DNA of 64,000 nt from Bradyrhizobium cenepequi. Lineage in GTDB: Bacteria > Pseudomonadota > Alphaproteobacteria > Rhizobiales > Xanthobacteraceae. The stretch lies in the NCBI RefSeq assembly GCF_020329485.1, contig NZ_JAGKJI010000031.1, positions 18,173 to 82,172 on the forward strand. The letters run 5' to 3'. Shown piece after piece: positions 17,478-25,114 of this stretch. The translations under genes and the position numbers were made by a program. The notes beneath the pieces are model-generated. The model was not told the origin of the DNA. It saw only the letters and a list, made by a program, of their open reading frames with translations, and did no database searches. Within the stretch, counting starts at the first letter, position 1, and each line of letters starts with the position of its first letter.

Positions 17478-18284
17478 CTAAAGTGCTGAATGGTCACGAA
17501 CCGCTTCCGCCAGCGCCGGCTTGAGATCGAGAAAGCGCTTGTCGAGGGCTGCGGGATCCTCGCGGTTCAAGGCGATCATCTTGGCCCGCGCTTCGCCACC
17601 GCGAATGACCTCGAAGGCATCCTGCTCCATTCCCTCGATGACGGCCGCGGCGACCGCGTTCGCCGGCTCGCGTGTAAAGCCGAGTTCGGGACCCGCGCGC
17701 GACGAACGCATCATGGGCGTATCAGTCGCTCCGGGATACACCGTCATGACATGGACGCCTTCGCCCTTCAGTTCCCGGCGAAGCGACTCGCCGAATTTCG
17801 CCAAACCACCTTTGACTCCGGCGTAGGTCGCATAGAATGGCGCCGCGACAAGCGCGATGCCGGACGTGACGTTGACAACCAGGCCATCCTTGCTTGCCCG
17901 CAGGGCCGGCAAAGCTGCGCGGGTTAGCAAGATGGGGGCAACCAGGTCGACCTCGATCATGGTCCTGATTTCAGCCTCGGTGGCGTCCTCCAGCCGGCCT
18001 GCTCTGACCCCACCCGCATTGTTGACGAGGACATCGAGACCGCCGAGCTTCTCCAGCGCGAGCTTGAGCGTTGTTTCCCGCCCTGTCTCCGTGCTGACAT
18101 CTGCGGCAATGGATTCCACGCGACGACCGCCTTGACGAAGCCGCCTAGCGGCCTCAGCTAGGACGTCCAGCCGTCGACCTGTGATCGCGACTTCCGCACC
18201 TTTTGCCAGTATCGCCTCGGCGATCGCAAATCCGATGCCGCTGGAGCCACCAGTGATGAGCGCTCTTTTTCCCTGAAGTTTCAT
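17478..18284 (-). CDS. Short-chain dehydrogenase/reductase (SDR)
   Basis: This 268-residue classical SDR shows the nucleotide-binding TGGSSGIG motif near residue 11, NNAG near 88, the catalytic Ser in NVTSGIA and the YxxxK pair in YATYAGVKGG. It would be a cytosolic NAD(P)-dependent alcohol or ketone oxidoreductase. It lies between a GST gene and an ABM gene in an operon that appears TetR-controlled. A dehydrogenase following a haloalkane dehalogenase would oxidise the alcohol product; the actual substrate is unknown. Confidence 0.88.
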   Translation of the reverse strand: MKLQGKRALITGGSSGIGFAIAEAILAKGAEVAITGRRLDVLAEAARRLRQGGRRVESIAADVSTETGRETTLKLALEKLGGLDVLVNNAGGVRAGRLEDATEAEIRTMIEVDLVAPILLTRAALPALRASKDGLVVNVTSGIALVAAPFYATYAGVKGGLAKFGESLRRELKGEGVHVMTVYPGATDTPMMRSSRAGPELGFTREPANAVAAAVIEGMEQDAFEVIRGGEARAKMIALNREDPAALDKRFLDLKPALAEAVRDHSAL

Positions 18285-18329
18285 GTTGTCTCGCTTGCTT
18301 TATCTTTTTCGAGGATTCGGGCGGCTGTC

Positions 18330-19037
18330 CTAGAGAGCGACCTTCGGATAGTTGGACGGAAAGAGCGCGCGGCGCGTTTCTTCGTCCACTTCCTTTTTGA
18401 AGGCGTGATCCTTTCCAACCGCACGGGCTTTTGCCACGGCCGGCCGAGCGTCGACCGCACGATACCAGCGATCGAGGTTTGGGAATGCCGCCAGAGGGGC
18501 AGCGTCACCCGGCAACACGCGCGGGGCTCGCTCCAACCACCCCCAGGCCGAAATATCAGCGATCGAGAAGTCTTTCCCGACGATGAAATCACGACCCTTC
18601 AAATGGGTATCGAGCACGTCATAGTGCCGTTCGACTTCGCGACGGTAACGGTTGATAGCGTAGGCGAGCTTTTCCGGAGCCGCGTGCTGGAAATGCACGG
18701 CCTGTCCCGAGAACGGTCCGATGCCCGTCGCAATGAAGAACAGCCACGACAACAGTTCCGGCCTGTCGGACGGAGAGCCGATCAGTCGTCCGGTCTTGTC
18801 GCCGAGGTAAAGCAGGATCGCACTGGAATCGAAGACCCTGGCTTCTTTTCCGCCTGGGCCCTCCGTGTCGACGATGGCGGGCACCTTGCCGTTCGGATTG
18901 ATGGCGCGAAATTCCGGTCTGTGCTGTTCTCCCTTGCCGGTGTCGAGCGAGACCACCTGATAGGCCAAGCCGGTTTCCTCCAGCATCAGCGCGACCTTTG
19001 CCGGATTGGGTGTCGGGTGGAAATAAAAGCGGATCAT
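18330..19037 (-). CDS. Glutathione S-transferase (GstA/YfcG-like)
   Basis: This 235-residue GST has the N-terminal MIRFYFHPTPNPAKVALML segment, cis-Pro in NGKVPAIVD near residue 51 and DSSAILLYLGDKTG near 70-84, with a helical C-terminal domain including the DFSIADISAWGW N-capping box. Its ATG overlaps the end of the exporter gene by four bases (19034-19037), showing translational coupling. It resembles disulfide-bond oxidoreductase-type GSTs more than the classical conjugating classes. It is the second GST in this operon. Confidence 0.87.
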   Translation of the reverse strand: MIRFYFHPTPNPAKVALMLEETGLAYQVVSLDTGKGEQHRPEFRAINPNGKVPAIVDTEGPGGKEARVFDSSAILLYLGDKTGRLIGSPSDRPELLSWLFFIATGIGPFSGQAVHFQHAAPEKLAYAINRYRREVERHYDVLDTHLKGRDFIVGKDFSIADISAWGWLERAPRVLPGDAAPLAAFPNLDRWYRAVDARPAVAKARAVGKDHAFKKEVDEETRRALFPSNYPKVAL

Positions 19038-20014
19038 TGGCTTTCTCCTTTTTTGTTACCCTGATTGGCGGAGGCAGCGGCCAATACGACCCCCAGCGCG
19101 ATGACGCAGATAGCGGCTGCCGTCGGCCATGATGGCCATTCGCCGAGAACCGGTATTGCCAAAAGAGTCGCCGTGACCGGCATAAATGCACTGATGGCGG
19201 CCGCGGCTCGCGGCCCGAGCAAGACAACGGCGCGATTGAAAGCGAAGAGCGCGACCACGCTCATCATGACGCCCTGATATACCGGCTGAAAGAGCAACTC
19301 CCCGGCGGACGCACGCGTCAGGCTCGAAAGGCCGAGTCCGAGATAGAGCTGCAGATAAAAGATTGCGGACCAGAAGCAGATCAGCGCCGCAGCTTGAAGC
19401 GACGTAAGGCCGGTTCGGCGCAGCCGCAGTGCACAGAGCGCCCACATGATCGCCGCTGTCACAAGGGCAGCGACACCACCAATGTCGAGGTGGCCTTCTG
19501 CCCAGACGTAGCCGTAAACCAGAGCGAGCAGTCCGGCGACAATCAGTCCATAGCCGCATAGCTGCCGTCTGCGCGGACGCTCAGCCAAAAACGTCCACGC
19601 AATGAATCCGGCGAATACCGGCATTAATGCCGGCGTCACCGACGAGGTCAACGTGGCTGACGTTGCCTGCAAGCCAAGTCCGACCAAGAGAATGAACGGG
19701 GCTCCCCAGAGCACAGCCAGGGAGATACCCTGAGACCACGCCTGAAACCGCAGACGCAAGGGCCCGACAAGCAGCACCGGCGTCGGCAGAACCGCACCCT
19801 CACCGAAACGCAGCACGATGACATCCCAGACGCGAAGATCGTGACGCAGTCCCAAACGCGTTACGACGAACCAGCCCGAAAGAATCGCAGCCGACAGGCC
19901 GCCCCAAACGACTCCCTGCGCGGTCCGCCAAGAGCCGGAACTGACCGAATTCGAGCGCGTCGACGAATCGTCAACCGTGGCTAGGTTCATCGGACAGGCG
20001 CTCGCGGTCGACAT
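19034..20014 (-). CDS. EamA/DMT-family exporter
   Basis: This 326-residue inner-membrane protein has about ten hydrophobic helices in two EamA repeats (roughly residues 33-165 and 175-315). Members export metabolites, amino acids or toxic organics. It is the first gene of the operon with GST, SDR, ABM and GST. A candidate TetR operator sits 21 bases upstream of its first ATG (20014); a second ATG at 19990 also fits. Its regulated position suggests it expels a compound that the enzymes also attack. Confidence 0.85.
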   Translation of the reverse strand: MSTASACPMNLATVDDSSTRSNSVSSGSWRTAQGVVWGGLSAAILSGWFVVTRLGLRHDLRVWDVIVLRFGEGAVLPTPVLLVGPLRLRFQAWSQGISLAVLWGAPFILLVGLGLQATSATLTSSVTPALMPVFAGFIAWTFLAERPRRRQLCGYGLIVAGLLALVYGYVWAEGHLDIGGVAALVTAAIMWALCALRLRRTGLTSLQAAALICFWSAIFYLQLYLGLGLSSLTRASAGELLFQPVYQGVMMSVVALFAFNRAVVLLGPRAAAAISAFMPVTATLLAIPVLGEWPSWPTAAAICVIALGVVLAAASANQGNKKGESQ

Positions 20015-20034
20015 CGGAAACTGATCGATATTGT

Positions 20035-20056
20035 TTTTAGAGCATACGATCTAAAA
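20035..20056. promoter_or_regulatory. Candidate TetR operator upstream of the exporter operon
   Basis: TTTTAGA (20035-20041) and TCTAAAA (20050-20056) form an inverted repeat of 22 bp overall. Aligned base for base with the central 22 bp of the perfect palindrome at 21539-21568, 17 positions match by eye. Its place just ahead of the exporter start codon fits repression. This is a sequence comparison only; no binding evidence. Confidence 0.6.
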
Positions 20057-20152
20057 CGAATCAAGCCTCGTTTCGCTGGGGAGCGATGCGCGGCGACTGC
20101 ATGGCAAAAACAATCCCGCGTCGATGTAGCCGGCTGGTTGACAGGACGGGGA

Positions 20153-20554
20153 TCAGGCCGGCGGGGGCGTTGGCACGCGATACAAACGTCCCGTCCGGTC
20201 GAAATCCTCGACCGTCCAGGGCGCACCGACGCCGCCGATCATCCATCGCAGAATCAACCAGAGATCCCGGTCCAAGATCGTCCCGTCGAGAGGCTCGAGC
20301 GCATCCACGATGGCATGGATCTCAACGCCCGATGGGAAGGGTTCACCGCTTCGGCCGATGAAAACAAGCGCGTAGGTAATGCCGGACGGAGCGCGGACAA
20401 AACCCGGTTCTGCGAGCCCCTTTCGGTCCAGATCAAACGTTCGGACGAAGAAGTCGCGGAACTCGGGGTAATGCGCCACGCAATCTTCGGCCAGAGCGAA
20501 CGAGAGCCGTTTGCCCTGGAGATCCGGCTTCGCAATGACTGCCACCTCGGTCAT
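20153..20554 (-). CDS. Uncharacterised 133-residue protein in the haloalkane dehalogenase operon
   Basis: The protein begins MTEVAVIAKPDLQGKRLSFA and has no membrane segment or motif I can assign. A Trp-rich part near residues 98-117 (LWLILRWMIGG) and a Pro-rich end are notable. It starts three bases after the haloalkane dehalogenase stop codon, so the two are surely cotranscribed. Codon use resembles its neighbours, supporting a real gene. Confidence 0.65.
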   Translation of the reverse strand: MTEVAVIAKPDLQGKRLSFALAEDCVAHYPEFRDFFVRTFDLDRKGLAEPGFVRAPSGITYALVFIGRSGEPFPSGVEIHAIVDALEPLDGTILDRDLWLILRWMIGGVGAPWTVEDFDRTGRLYRVPTPPPA

Positions 20555-20557
20555 CGC

Positions 20558-21493
20558 TCATCCTCCGTCGAGGCGTTTCAGAAAGGAGCGGACCAGCCCC
20601 GCGATCTCGGGACCGGAATCCTCCTGCAGGAAATGGCGGCCGGTGACAAGATGTGGTCCTTCGGCATGGGGAAGCAATTGCTTGAAGCGGTTCGAAAAGG
20701 TCGTAGCGTCGAAGACCTCGTCCTCGCGCCCCCAGATGATCAAAGTGGGAAACTTCGACCGAGACAGTTCCTGCTCAAGCCATCTGAAACGCTCATAGGC
20801 CCGGGCGTTCTCATCAAGCGGGATCCAGCGTGGCCAAACCCAGGTGAGGAGACGCGTGGCGGGGTCTGGCAGCGCGGCCTCGTAGGCACCCTGAGCTGCA
20901 TGGGCAAACTGCTCACGGTTGACTACCGAGAGGTAGACGCCGCGACCGGCAAGCGCACGATGATTTCCCAAAAGATAGGGTCCGACCAGCGGGGCATGCA
21001 TCATACGCCACGGAAAAATGCGCGTGTGGAATTCGGCCGGTGGCAAGGGCCATGCCCAGGTGCTCATGATCGTGAGCGCACGAACGCGAGCAGGATTGCT
21101 CATAGCAAACGATAGCCCTGTCGGCCCGCCCCAATCGTGGCATACGAGCGTGATCCGGGTCAGGTCGAGCTGACGCATGAGCGCTGTAAGATTAGCGGTG
21201 TGTCCATCCAGAGAATGAGCAGCTTCGCGGGTCGGCTTCTCGGAAAGGCCAAACCCGATCATGTCCGGAACGATCACGCGGCGCCCCGAATTGACGAGGG
21301 GACCGATCATGTTGCGGTACAGGAATCCCCAAGTCGGGTTACCGTGGAGCAGGACGACGGGGTCTCCTTCCCCCTCGTCAATGTAGTGCATGCGCCAGCC
21401 ATTGACGTTTGCGTAACGCGGCACATACGGCCACTGGGCCCGTAACGTCGCGGGCAGCGCGCTCTCCGATTGGACGGTCACAAATCGCTCCAC
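20558..21493 (-). CDS. Haloalkane dehalogenase-like alpha/beta hydrolase
   Basis: This 311-residue enzyme matches the haloalkane dehalogenase family, which hydrolyses carbon-halogen bonds through an aspartyl ester. Visible residues are the oxyanion/halide segment HGNPTW (50-55), nucleophile Asp120 followed by halide-binding Trp121 in CHDWGG, the acid Asp258 in GREDEVFD and His287 in GRHFLQED. The HGNPTW and DW pairs favour a dehalogenase over an epoxide hydrolase or esterase. A perfect palindrome lies immediately upstream and a TetR gene diverges from it. Together with the SDR and GSTs of the next operon it suggests a regulated halo-organic pathway. Confidence 0.85.
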   Translation of the reverse strand: MERFVTVQSESALPATLRAQWPYVPRYANVNGWRMHYIDEGEGDPVVLLHGNPTWGFLYRNMIGPLVNSGRRVIVPDMIGFGLSEKPTREAAHSLDGHTANLTALMRQLDLTRITLVCHDWGGPTGLSFAMSNPARVRALTIMSTWAWPLPPAEFHTRIFPWRMMHAPLVGPYLLGNHRALAGRGVYLSVVNREQFAHAAQGAYEAALPDPATRLLTWVWPRWIPLDENARAYERFRWLEQELSRSKFPTLIIWGREDEVFDATTFSNRFKQLLPHAEGPHLVTGRHFLQEDSGPEIAGLVRSFLKRLDGG

Positions 21494-21538
21494 TCACCTT
21501 CGGCCACCGTTCTCTTACATGCGTCGAGGCCGGACTGG

Positions 21539-21568
21539 TTTATTATAGATCGTTCGATCTATAATAAA
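21539..21568. promoter_or_regulatory. Perfect 14-bp inverted repeat: likely TetR operator
   Basis: TTTATTATAGATCG and CGATCTATAATAAA are exact reverse complements separated by TT. The site lies between the divergent haloalkane dehalogenase gene (start 21493) and the TetR gene (start 21709). Such long, AT-rich palindromes between a TetR gene and its target are the usual arrangement for autoregulation and target repression. Confidence 0.8.
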
Positions 21569-21708
21569 AGCCCGAATCGCCGTCTCCATCAGGACTTCGG
21601 CCCTGTGGGATGTAGCCTGCGGGAGCCTGGCAATTGTCAGGCCCCCATTTCGAGTGCTATGCAATTATGTTACGGCCGCCGAGGCCGATTGAAAGGAGAT
21701 ATGCGACA

Positions 21709-22326
21709 ATGGCGAGGCCGCGCGAGTTCGACGAAGCTGCGGTGCTGGATGCTGCCATCGAGAGATTCTGGCAGCGCGGCTATGAGGCGACGTCAGTGCG
21801 CGATCTGGCGGACGAGATGAACATCGCGGGTGCGAGCCTCTACAACGCCTTTGGCGACAAGCGCTCGCTGTACGAGCGCGCGCTCAATCGGTATCTCGAT
21901 CAGACGTTTCGGGAGCGCATTCGGCGGCTGGAACCCAGCCTTCCGCCTCGCGAAGCCATCGTGGCGTTTCTGCAGGAAATCATCAAACGGTCGCTTACGG
22001 ACAAACAGCGTCGCGGGTGCATGCTGGTGAATTCGGCCATCGAGAGCGCTCCACACGACAGCAAATTTCTCGAGATCGTGGCCACATTCCTCGATGAAGT
22101 GGAAAGCTTCTTCTTTCGATGCGTCTCCAACGGCCAGAGGAATGGATCCATCACGAAGGCGCATTCCGCCGAGGATCTCTCCAAATCCCTTCTAGGCATT
22201 CTCCTCGGCATTCGCGTGCTTGCGCGCGTTCGGCCAGAGCGCAAGCTGCTAGAAGGCCTCGTGCGCCCCGTATTTGGATTGTTGGACAATACCCCGTCTG
22301 TGCCACGTCGCAAGACCGTGCAGTAA
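21709..22326 (+). CDS. TetR-family transcriptional regulator
   Basis: This 205-residue repressor has the N-terminal helix-turn-helix (about residues 10-50: AAIERFWQRGYEATSVRD, then GASLYNAFGDKRSLYERAL) and an all-helical ligand domain with the RGCMLVNSAIE segment typical of the AcrR-like C-terminal family. The ATG at 21709 has AAAGGAG 11 bases upstream; the frame is open back to 21634 but lacks similarity. It diverges from the haloalkane dehalogenase operon across a perfect palindrome, and a related palindrome precedes the exporter operon, so both are its likely targets. Confidence 0.9.
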   Translation: MARPREFDEAAVLDAAIERFWQRGYEATSVRDLADEMNIAGASLYNAFGDKRSLYERALNRYLDQTFRERIRRLEPSLPPREAIVAFLQEIIKRSLTDKQRRGCMLVNSAIESAPHDSKFLEIVATFLDEVESFFFRCVSNGQRNGSITKAHSAEDLSKSLLGILLGIRVLARVRPERKLLEGLVRPVFGLLDNTPSVPRRKTVQ

Positions 22327-22349
22327 GCCCGATCGGTCGGCGGCCCTCT

Positions 22350-22712
22350 GAACCTCAGCTAGCCGGCGCCAGCCTGGTTGCCATCAGCCCTGAGAAGCCG
22401 GATGACTCCCTGAGCACGGCCGAAAAGAATGCTTTGACGTTTCCAGTCCTCAGCGATGTCGGACAGCGGATCGGTAGAGCTTTCGGAGTGGTCTATGCCT
22501 TCACCGACGCATTGCGCACAGCTTACGAGGGGTTCAAACTGGACATCCCATCCAAGAACGGCGCGCCCGGCGAATGGTCCCTGCCGCTATCGGCAACTTA
22601 TGTGATTGGCTCGGACGGTTTGATCCTGTTTGCCGACACAGGTGTCGACTACCGGCGGACTGATCCACTAGATGTCCTAGAAGTCTTGGAGCGTCGTGTT
22701 GCGGCCGAATAG
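22350..22712 (+). pseudogene. C-terminal half of a peroxiredoxin-like protein
   Basis: In one frame the sequence reads GASLVAISPEKPDDSLSTAE and continues through ALTFPVLSDVG to VIGSDGLILFADTGVDYRRT, the second half of an AhpC/TSA-like peroxiredoxin. The part with the peroxidatic cysteine is absent and the sequence begins abruptly behind the TetR stop at 22326, so the gene is truncated. It may mark the edge where the TetR gene was inserted. Confidence 0.75.
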
Positions 22713-22784
22713 ATCGATTGGACTAATTGGTTCTCCGGTTAGAAGCGCTTCGACAAACCGCGGAGCTACGCTCTGCGGCGCCAA

Positions 22785-23603
22785 CTATCCATTCGTGGCA
22801 CGTCGGATCATCGCGCAGAGTCCGGTCATCCGAGCAATCGGATGCTCCACAAACAGCCGACAGGCGGCGAGAGCATCCTTGCCTGTCTCGGGCGGCGTAC
22901 AAGGCTTCAATTGTGACGCAAGCAACTGACCATGCGCACGTCCTAGCGCGCGGGTAGTGCGAGTGAGGGCGTCTAACCGCCCGTCCACCTGCAGCGGCAC
23001 CAGCATTGTTCGTACTAATGCCAAATAAGCCGGCCAGTACGCCAGATGTCGATACATACTCGCAATCAGGGATGGCTCACTGTCCTCGCCGAAGCGATTC
23101 AACTCTTCAATCAGTCGAACCACCTCAGGGGGTAGCGCCGCCATCGACGGAAGGGCTGGTAATTCCACACTCGGCGGCAACGGCGCTGTATCGGAGGGCA
23201 GCAAGGGATCGACGGACAGCGGTTCGAAAAGCGCCAGCAAGGCCGATAGCACCACAAGGGCAAGAGCATTTGTATATTGATAGCTGTCGAGCACATTGCA
23301 TATCGCAGTCAGGTCGGGCCGCTGCAAACCGGCAGCTGCCAAGGTGTCCGCAGAAAAACCGGGCACCTCCGGCAGCGGAAGCGTGCGACGTATCGCTTCG
23401 GCATGCACCGGTGCAGAGCCTGTATAAAGGGGGCGCACCGTGGACCACGTCCATTGTAGCGCGCCCGGCATCGTCGCCAAATTGCGCCAAATGAGATTCA
23501 CGACGCTCGTACCGAGTACCTTCCGAATATCCGAGTAGATTGCCGCCGTCACGCCTGTGGCGTCCGTTTCAAGAATGGATGGAACGCTCTCTTGTCTCTT
23601 CAT
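22785..23603 (-). CDS. DehI-family 2-haloacid dehalogenase
   Basis: This 272-residue helical protein resembles the DehI (group I) haloacid dehalogenases, which use a directly activated water to replace the halogen of D- or L-2-haloacids. Two repeats are visible: IYSDIRKVLGTSVVNLIWRN with ALQWTWSTVRPLY near residues 25-60, and IASMYRHLAYWPAYLALVR near 178-198. The family is a pseudo-dimer of such repeats. The length is slightly short of the usual ~290. ATG 23603 is preferred over an upstream start at 23627. It sits downstream of a LysR gene on the same strand. Confidence 0.78.
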   Translation of the reverse strand: MKRQESVPSILETDATGVTAAIYSDIRKVLGTSVVNLIWRNLATMPGALQWTWSTVRPLYTGSAPVHAEAIRRTLPLPEVPGFSADTLAAAGLQRPDLTAICNVLDSYQYTNALALVVLSALLALFEPLSVDPLLPSDTAPLPPSVELPALPSMAALPPEVVRLIEELNRFGEDSEPSLIASMYRHLAYWPAYLALVRTMLVPLQVDGRLDALTRTTRALGRAHGQLLASQLKPCTPPETGKDALAACRLFVEHPIARMTGLCAMIRRATNG

Positions 23604-23699
23604 TCGTAACGTCCCTGAAACGATCACTTTGTAGAGTCGCGGCCGGCCGCGTGAGCCTGGCCGACTATTCGTGGCAGGTTACGAGCGGAACTATTTCGA

Positions 23700-24584
23700 T
23701 CACGTCGAAAAGGCAGAGGTATGCGCTGGTCCGGCGTTGGTCAGGCTTTCTGCGAGGTAAGTGGCGAGCTCGCTGACCACGCGGGAATTGCTCCGCCGAC
23801 CCTGAGAATAAACCAGCTCGACGGTCGGAAGCTGCGGCAGGCGCAAGCCATGACGCACCACGCGCAGCGGCGGCGCGACCAGTGCGCGCGCGAGCACGGT
23901 GATTCCCAAGCCTTCCAGCGCGGCCGACTTCAGACATTCGAAGCTTGGGCTGATAAAACTAAGGTGCCAAGATCGCTTGCTGTGCTGAAGCGCTGCCACT
24001 GCACAGCGCCGGTAGGCACATCCTTCGGGAAACAGGATCAGCGGAACCGATTCAGCGGCGTCCGCCACAAAGTTCGGCCCGCTGACCCAGACCAGTTGTT
24101 CCCGCAACGCCACGGTACCGAGCTTCGCGCCGGTTTCCTGTTTGAAGAACGCCAGATCGAATTCGCCCCGCGCGCTCCGCTTCAGCAAATTCTCCGACTG
24201 ATTGGCTTCCACTTCCATTCCGACCATCGGATGCCTGTTCTTGAAACGCGCCAGCCAAGTCGTGAAATCGCGGCCGAAAAAGTCGAGCGGCACACCGAGC
24301 CTGACGAAGCCCGACAGCGCATCGTCGGACATCGAGGCATAGGCCTCATCGTTGAGCTGCAGGATCCGGCGCGCGTATTTCACGAGCTTGCCGCCCTCGG
24401 AGGTCAGTTCGAGCACCCTGCCCTTGCGGCGGGTCAGCAGGCCCTTGCCGATCTGCGTTTCGAGCTTGGCGATCTGCTGGCTGACGGTCGATTGCGAACG
24501 ACCGACGCTTTCGGCGGCGCGCGAAAAGCTCATGGTATCGGCGACGACGAGAAAGGAACGCAGACAATCGGTATCGAGATTCAT
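23700..24584 (-). CDS. LysR-family transcriptional regulator
   Basis: This 294-residue regulator has the N-terminal winged helix-turn-helix (residues 5-62, SFSRAAESVGRSQSTVSQQI) and a substrate-binding domain from about 90. The ATG at 24584 fits the family start; the frame extends to 24620 without similarity. It diverges from the DUF485-symporter-dehalogenase operon, with a dyad at 24604-24626 between them, and lies next to the DehI gene. A role as activator of haloacid use in response to the substrate is likely by context. Confidence 0.9.
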   Translation of the reverse strand: MNLDTDCLRSFLVVADTMSFSRAAESVGRSQSTVSQQIAKLETQIGKGLLTRRKGRVLELTSEGGKLVKYARRILQLNDEAYASMSDDALSGFVRLGVPLDFFGRDFTTWLARFKNRHPMVGMEVEANQSENLLKRSARGEFDLAFFKQETGAKLGTVALREQLVWVSGPNFVADAAESVPLILFPEGCAYRRCAVAALQHSKRSWHLSFISPSFECLKSAALEGLGITVLARALVAPPLRVVRHGLRLPQLPTVELVYSQGRRSNSRVVSELATYLAESLTNAGPAHTSAFST

Positions 24585-24603
24585 GCCGGCTCCATTATCG
24601 CGG

Positions 24604-24626
24604 ATTACGATATTAATCATCGTTAT
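24604..24626. promoter_or_regulatory. Candidate LysR binding dyad
   Basis: ATTACGAT and ATCGTTAT form an inverted repeat with one mismatch around a seven-base AT-rich centre, of the T-N11-A kind recognised by LysR proteins. It is centred about 30 bases ahead of the lysR start codon, where autoregulatory sites usually lie. The divergent operon starts at 24799, about 170 bases away. Confidence 0.5.
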
Positions 24627-24798
24627 TATTCATTTTGTCACTTCACAAACCGATCGTAAAGACGTGGGGTCACCAAAACGCATCACCATGCGGCGCGGCT
24701 GGCCAATTCGCTGCAATGCGAGAAGCAGATCGCCCATGCCTTGCATCGGAGGCATTAAGGACGCGATACGAACGATAAAACCCTGGAGGGAATGGTTC

Positions 24799-25113
24799 AT
24801 GGCTCGCAACGGGACATCGCTTGAGGCTGCGCACGCCTCGGTCAAGGCGCTTATCGCCGAAAAGCTCAGTTATCTGGTGCCGATGACGATCATTTTTATG
24901 GTCGGCTATATTGGTCTGACCATCCTTGCCGGGTTTGCCAAAGGCCTGATGGGCACCAGGATCATCGGTTCGGTCAATCTCGGCTTCGTGCTGATCGCCT
25001 TCAATTACCTGCTGTCATGGGTGCTCGCGATCGTCTATGGGCGCGTCGCGGCCGACAAGTTCGACCCGCTGGCGGCGCGCGCCGCGGCGGATATCAGCGG
25101 CCGGGGGAATTGA
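24799..25113 (+). CDS. DUF485 small membrane protein (YjcH-like)
   Basis: This 104-residue protein has two transmembrane helices (about residues 26-50 and 60-82) and the DUF485 pattern found immediately upstream of ActP-type acetate symporters. The ATG at 24799 has GGAGGG eight bases upstream. It ends one base before the start codon of the symporter gene, a typical yjcH-actP layout. Its exact role in transport is not settled. Confidence 0.85.
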   Translation: MARNGTSLEAAHASVKALIAEKLSYLVPMTIIFMVGYIGLTILAGFAKGLMGTRIIGSVNLGFVLIAFNYLLSWVLAIVYGRVAADKFDPLAARAAADISGRGN

Positions 25114-25114
25114 C

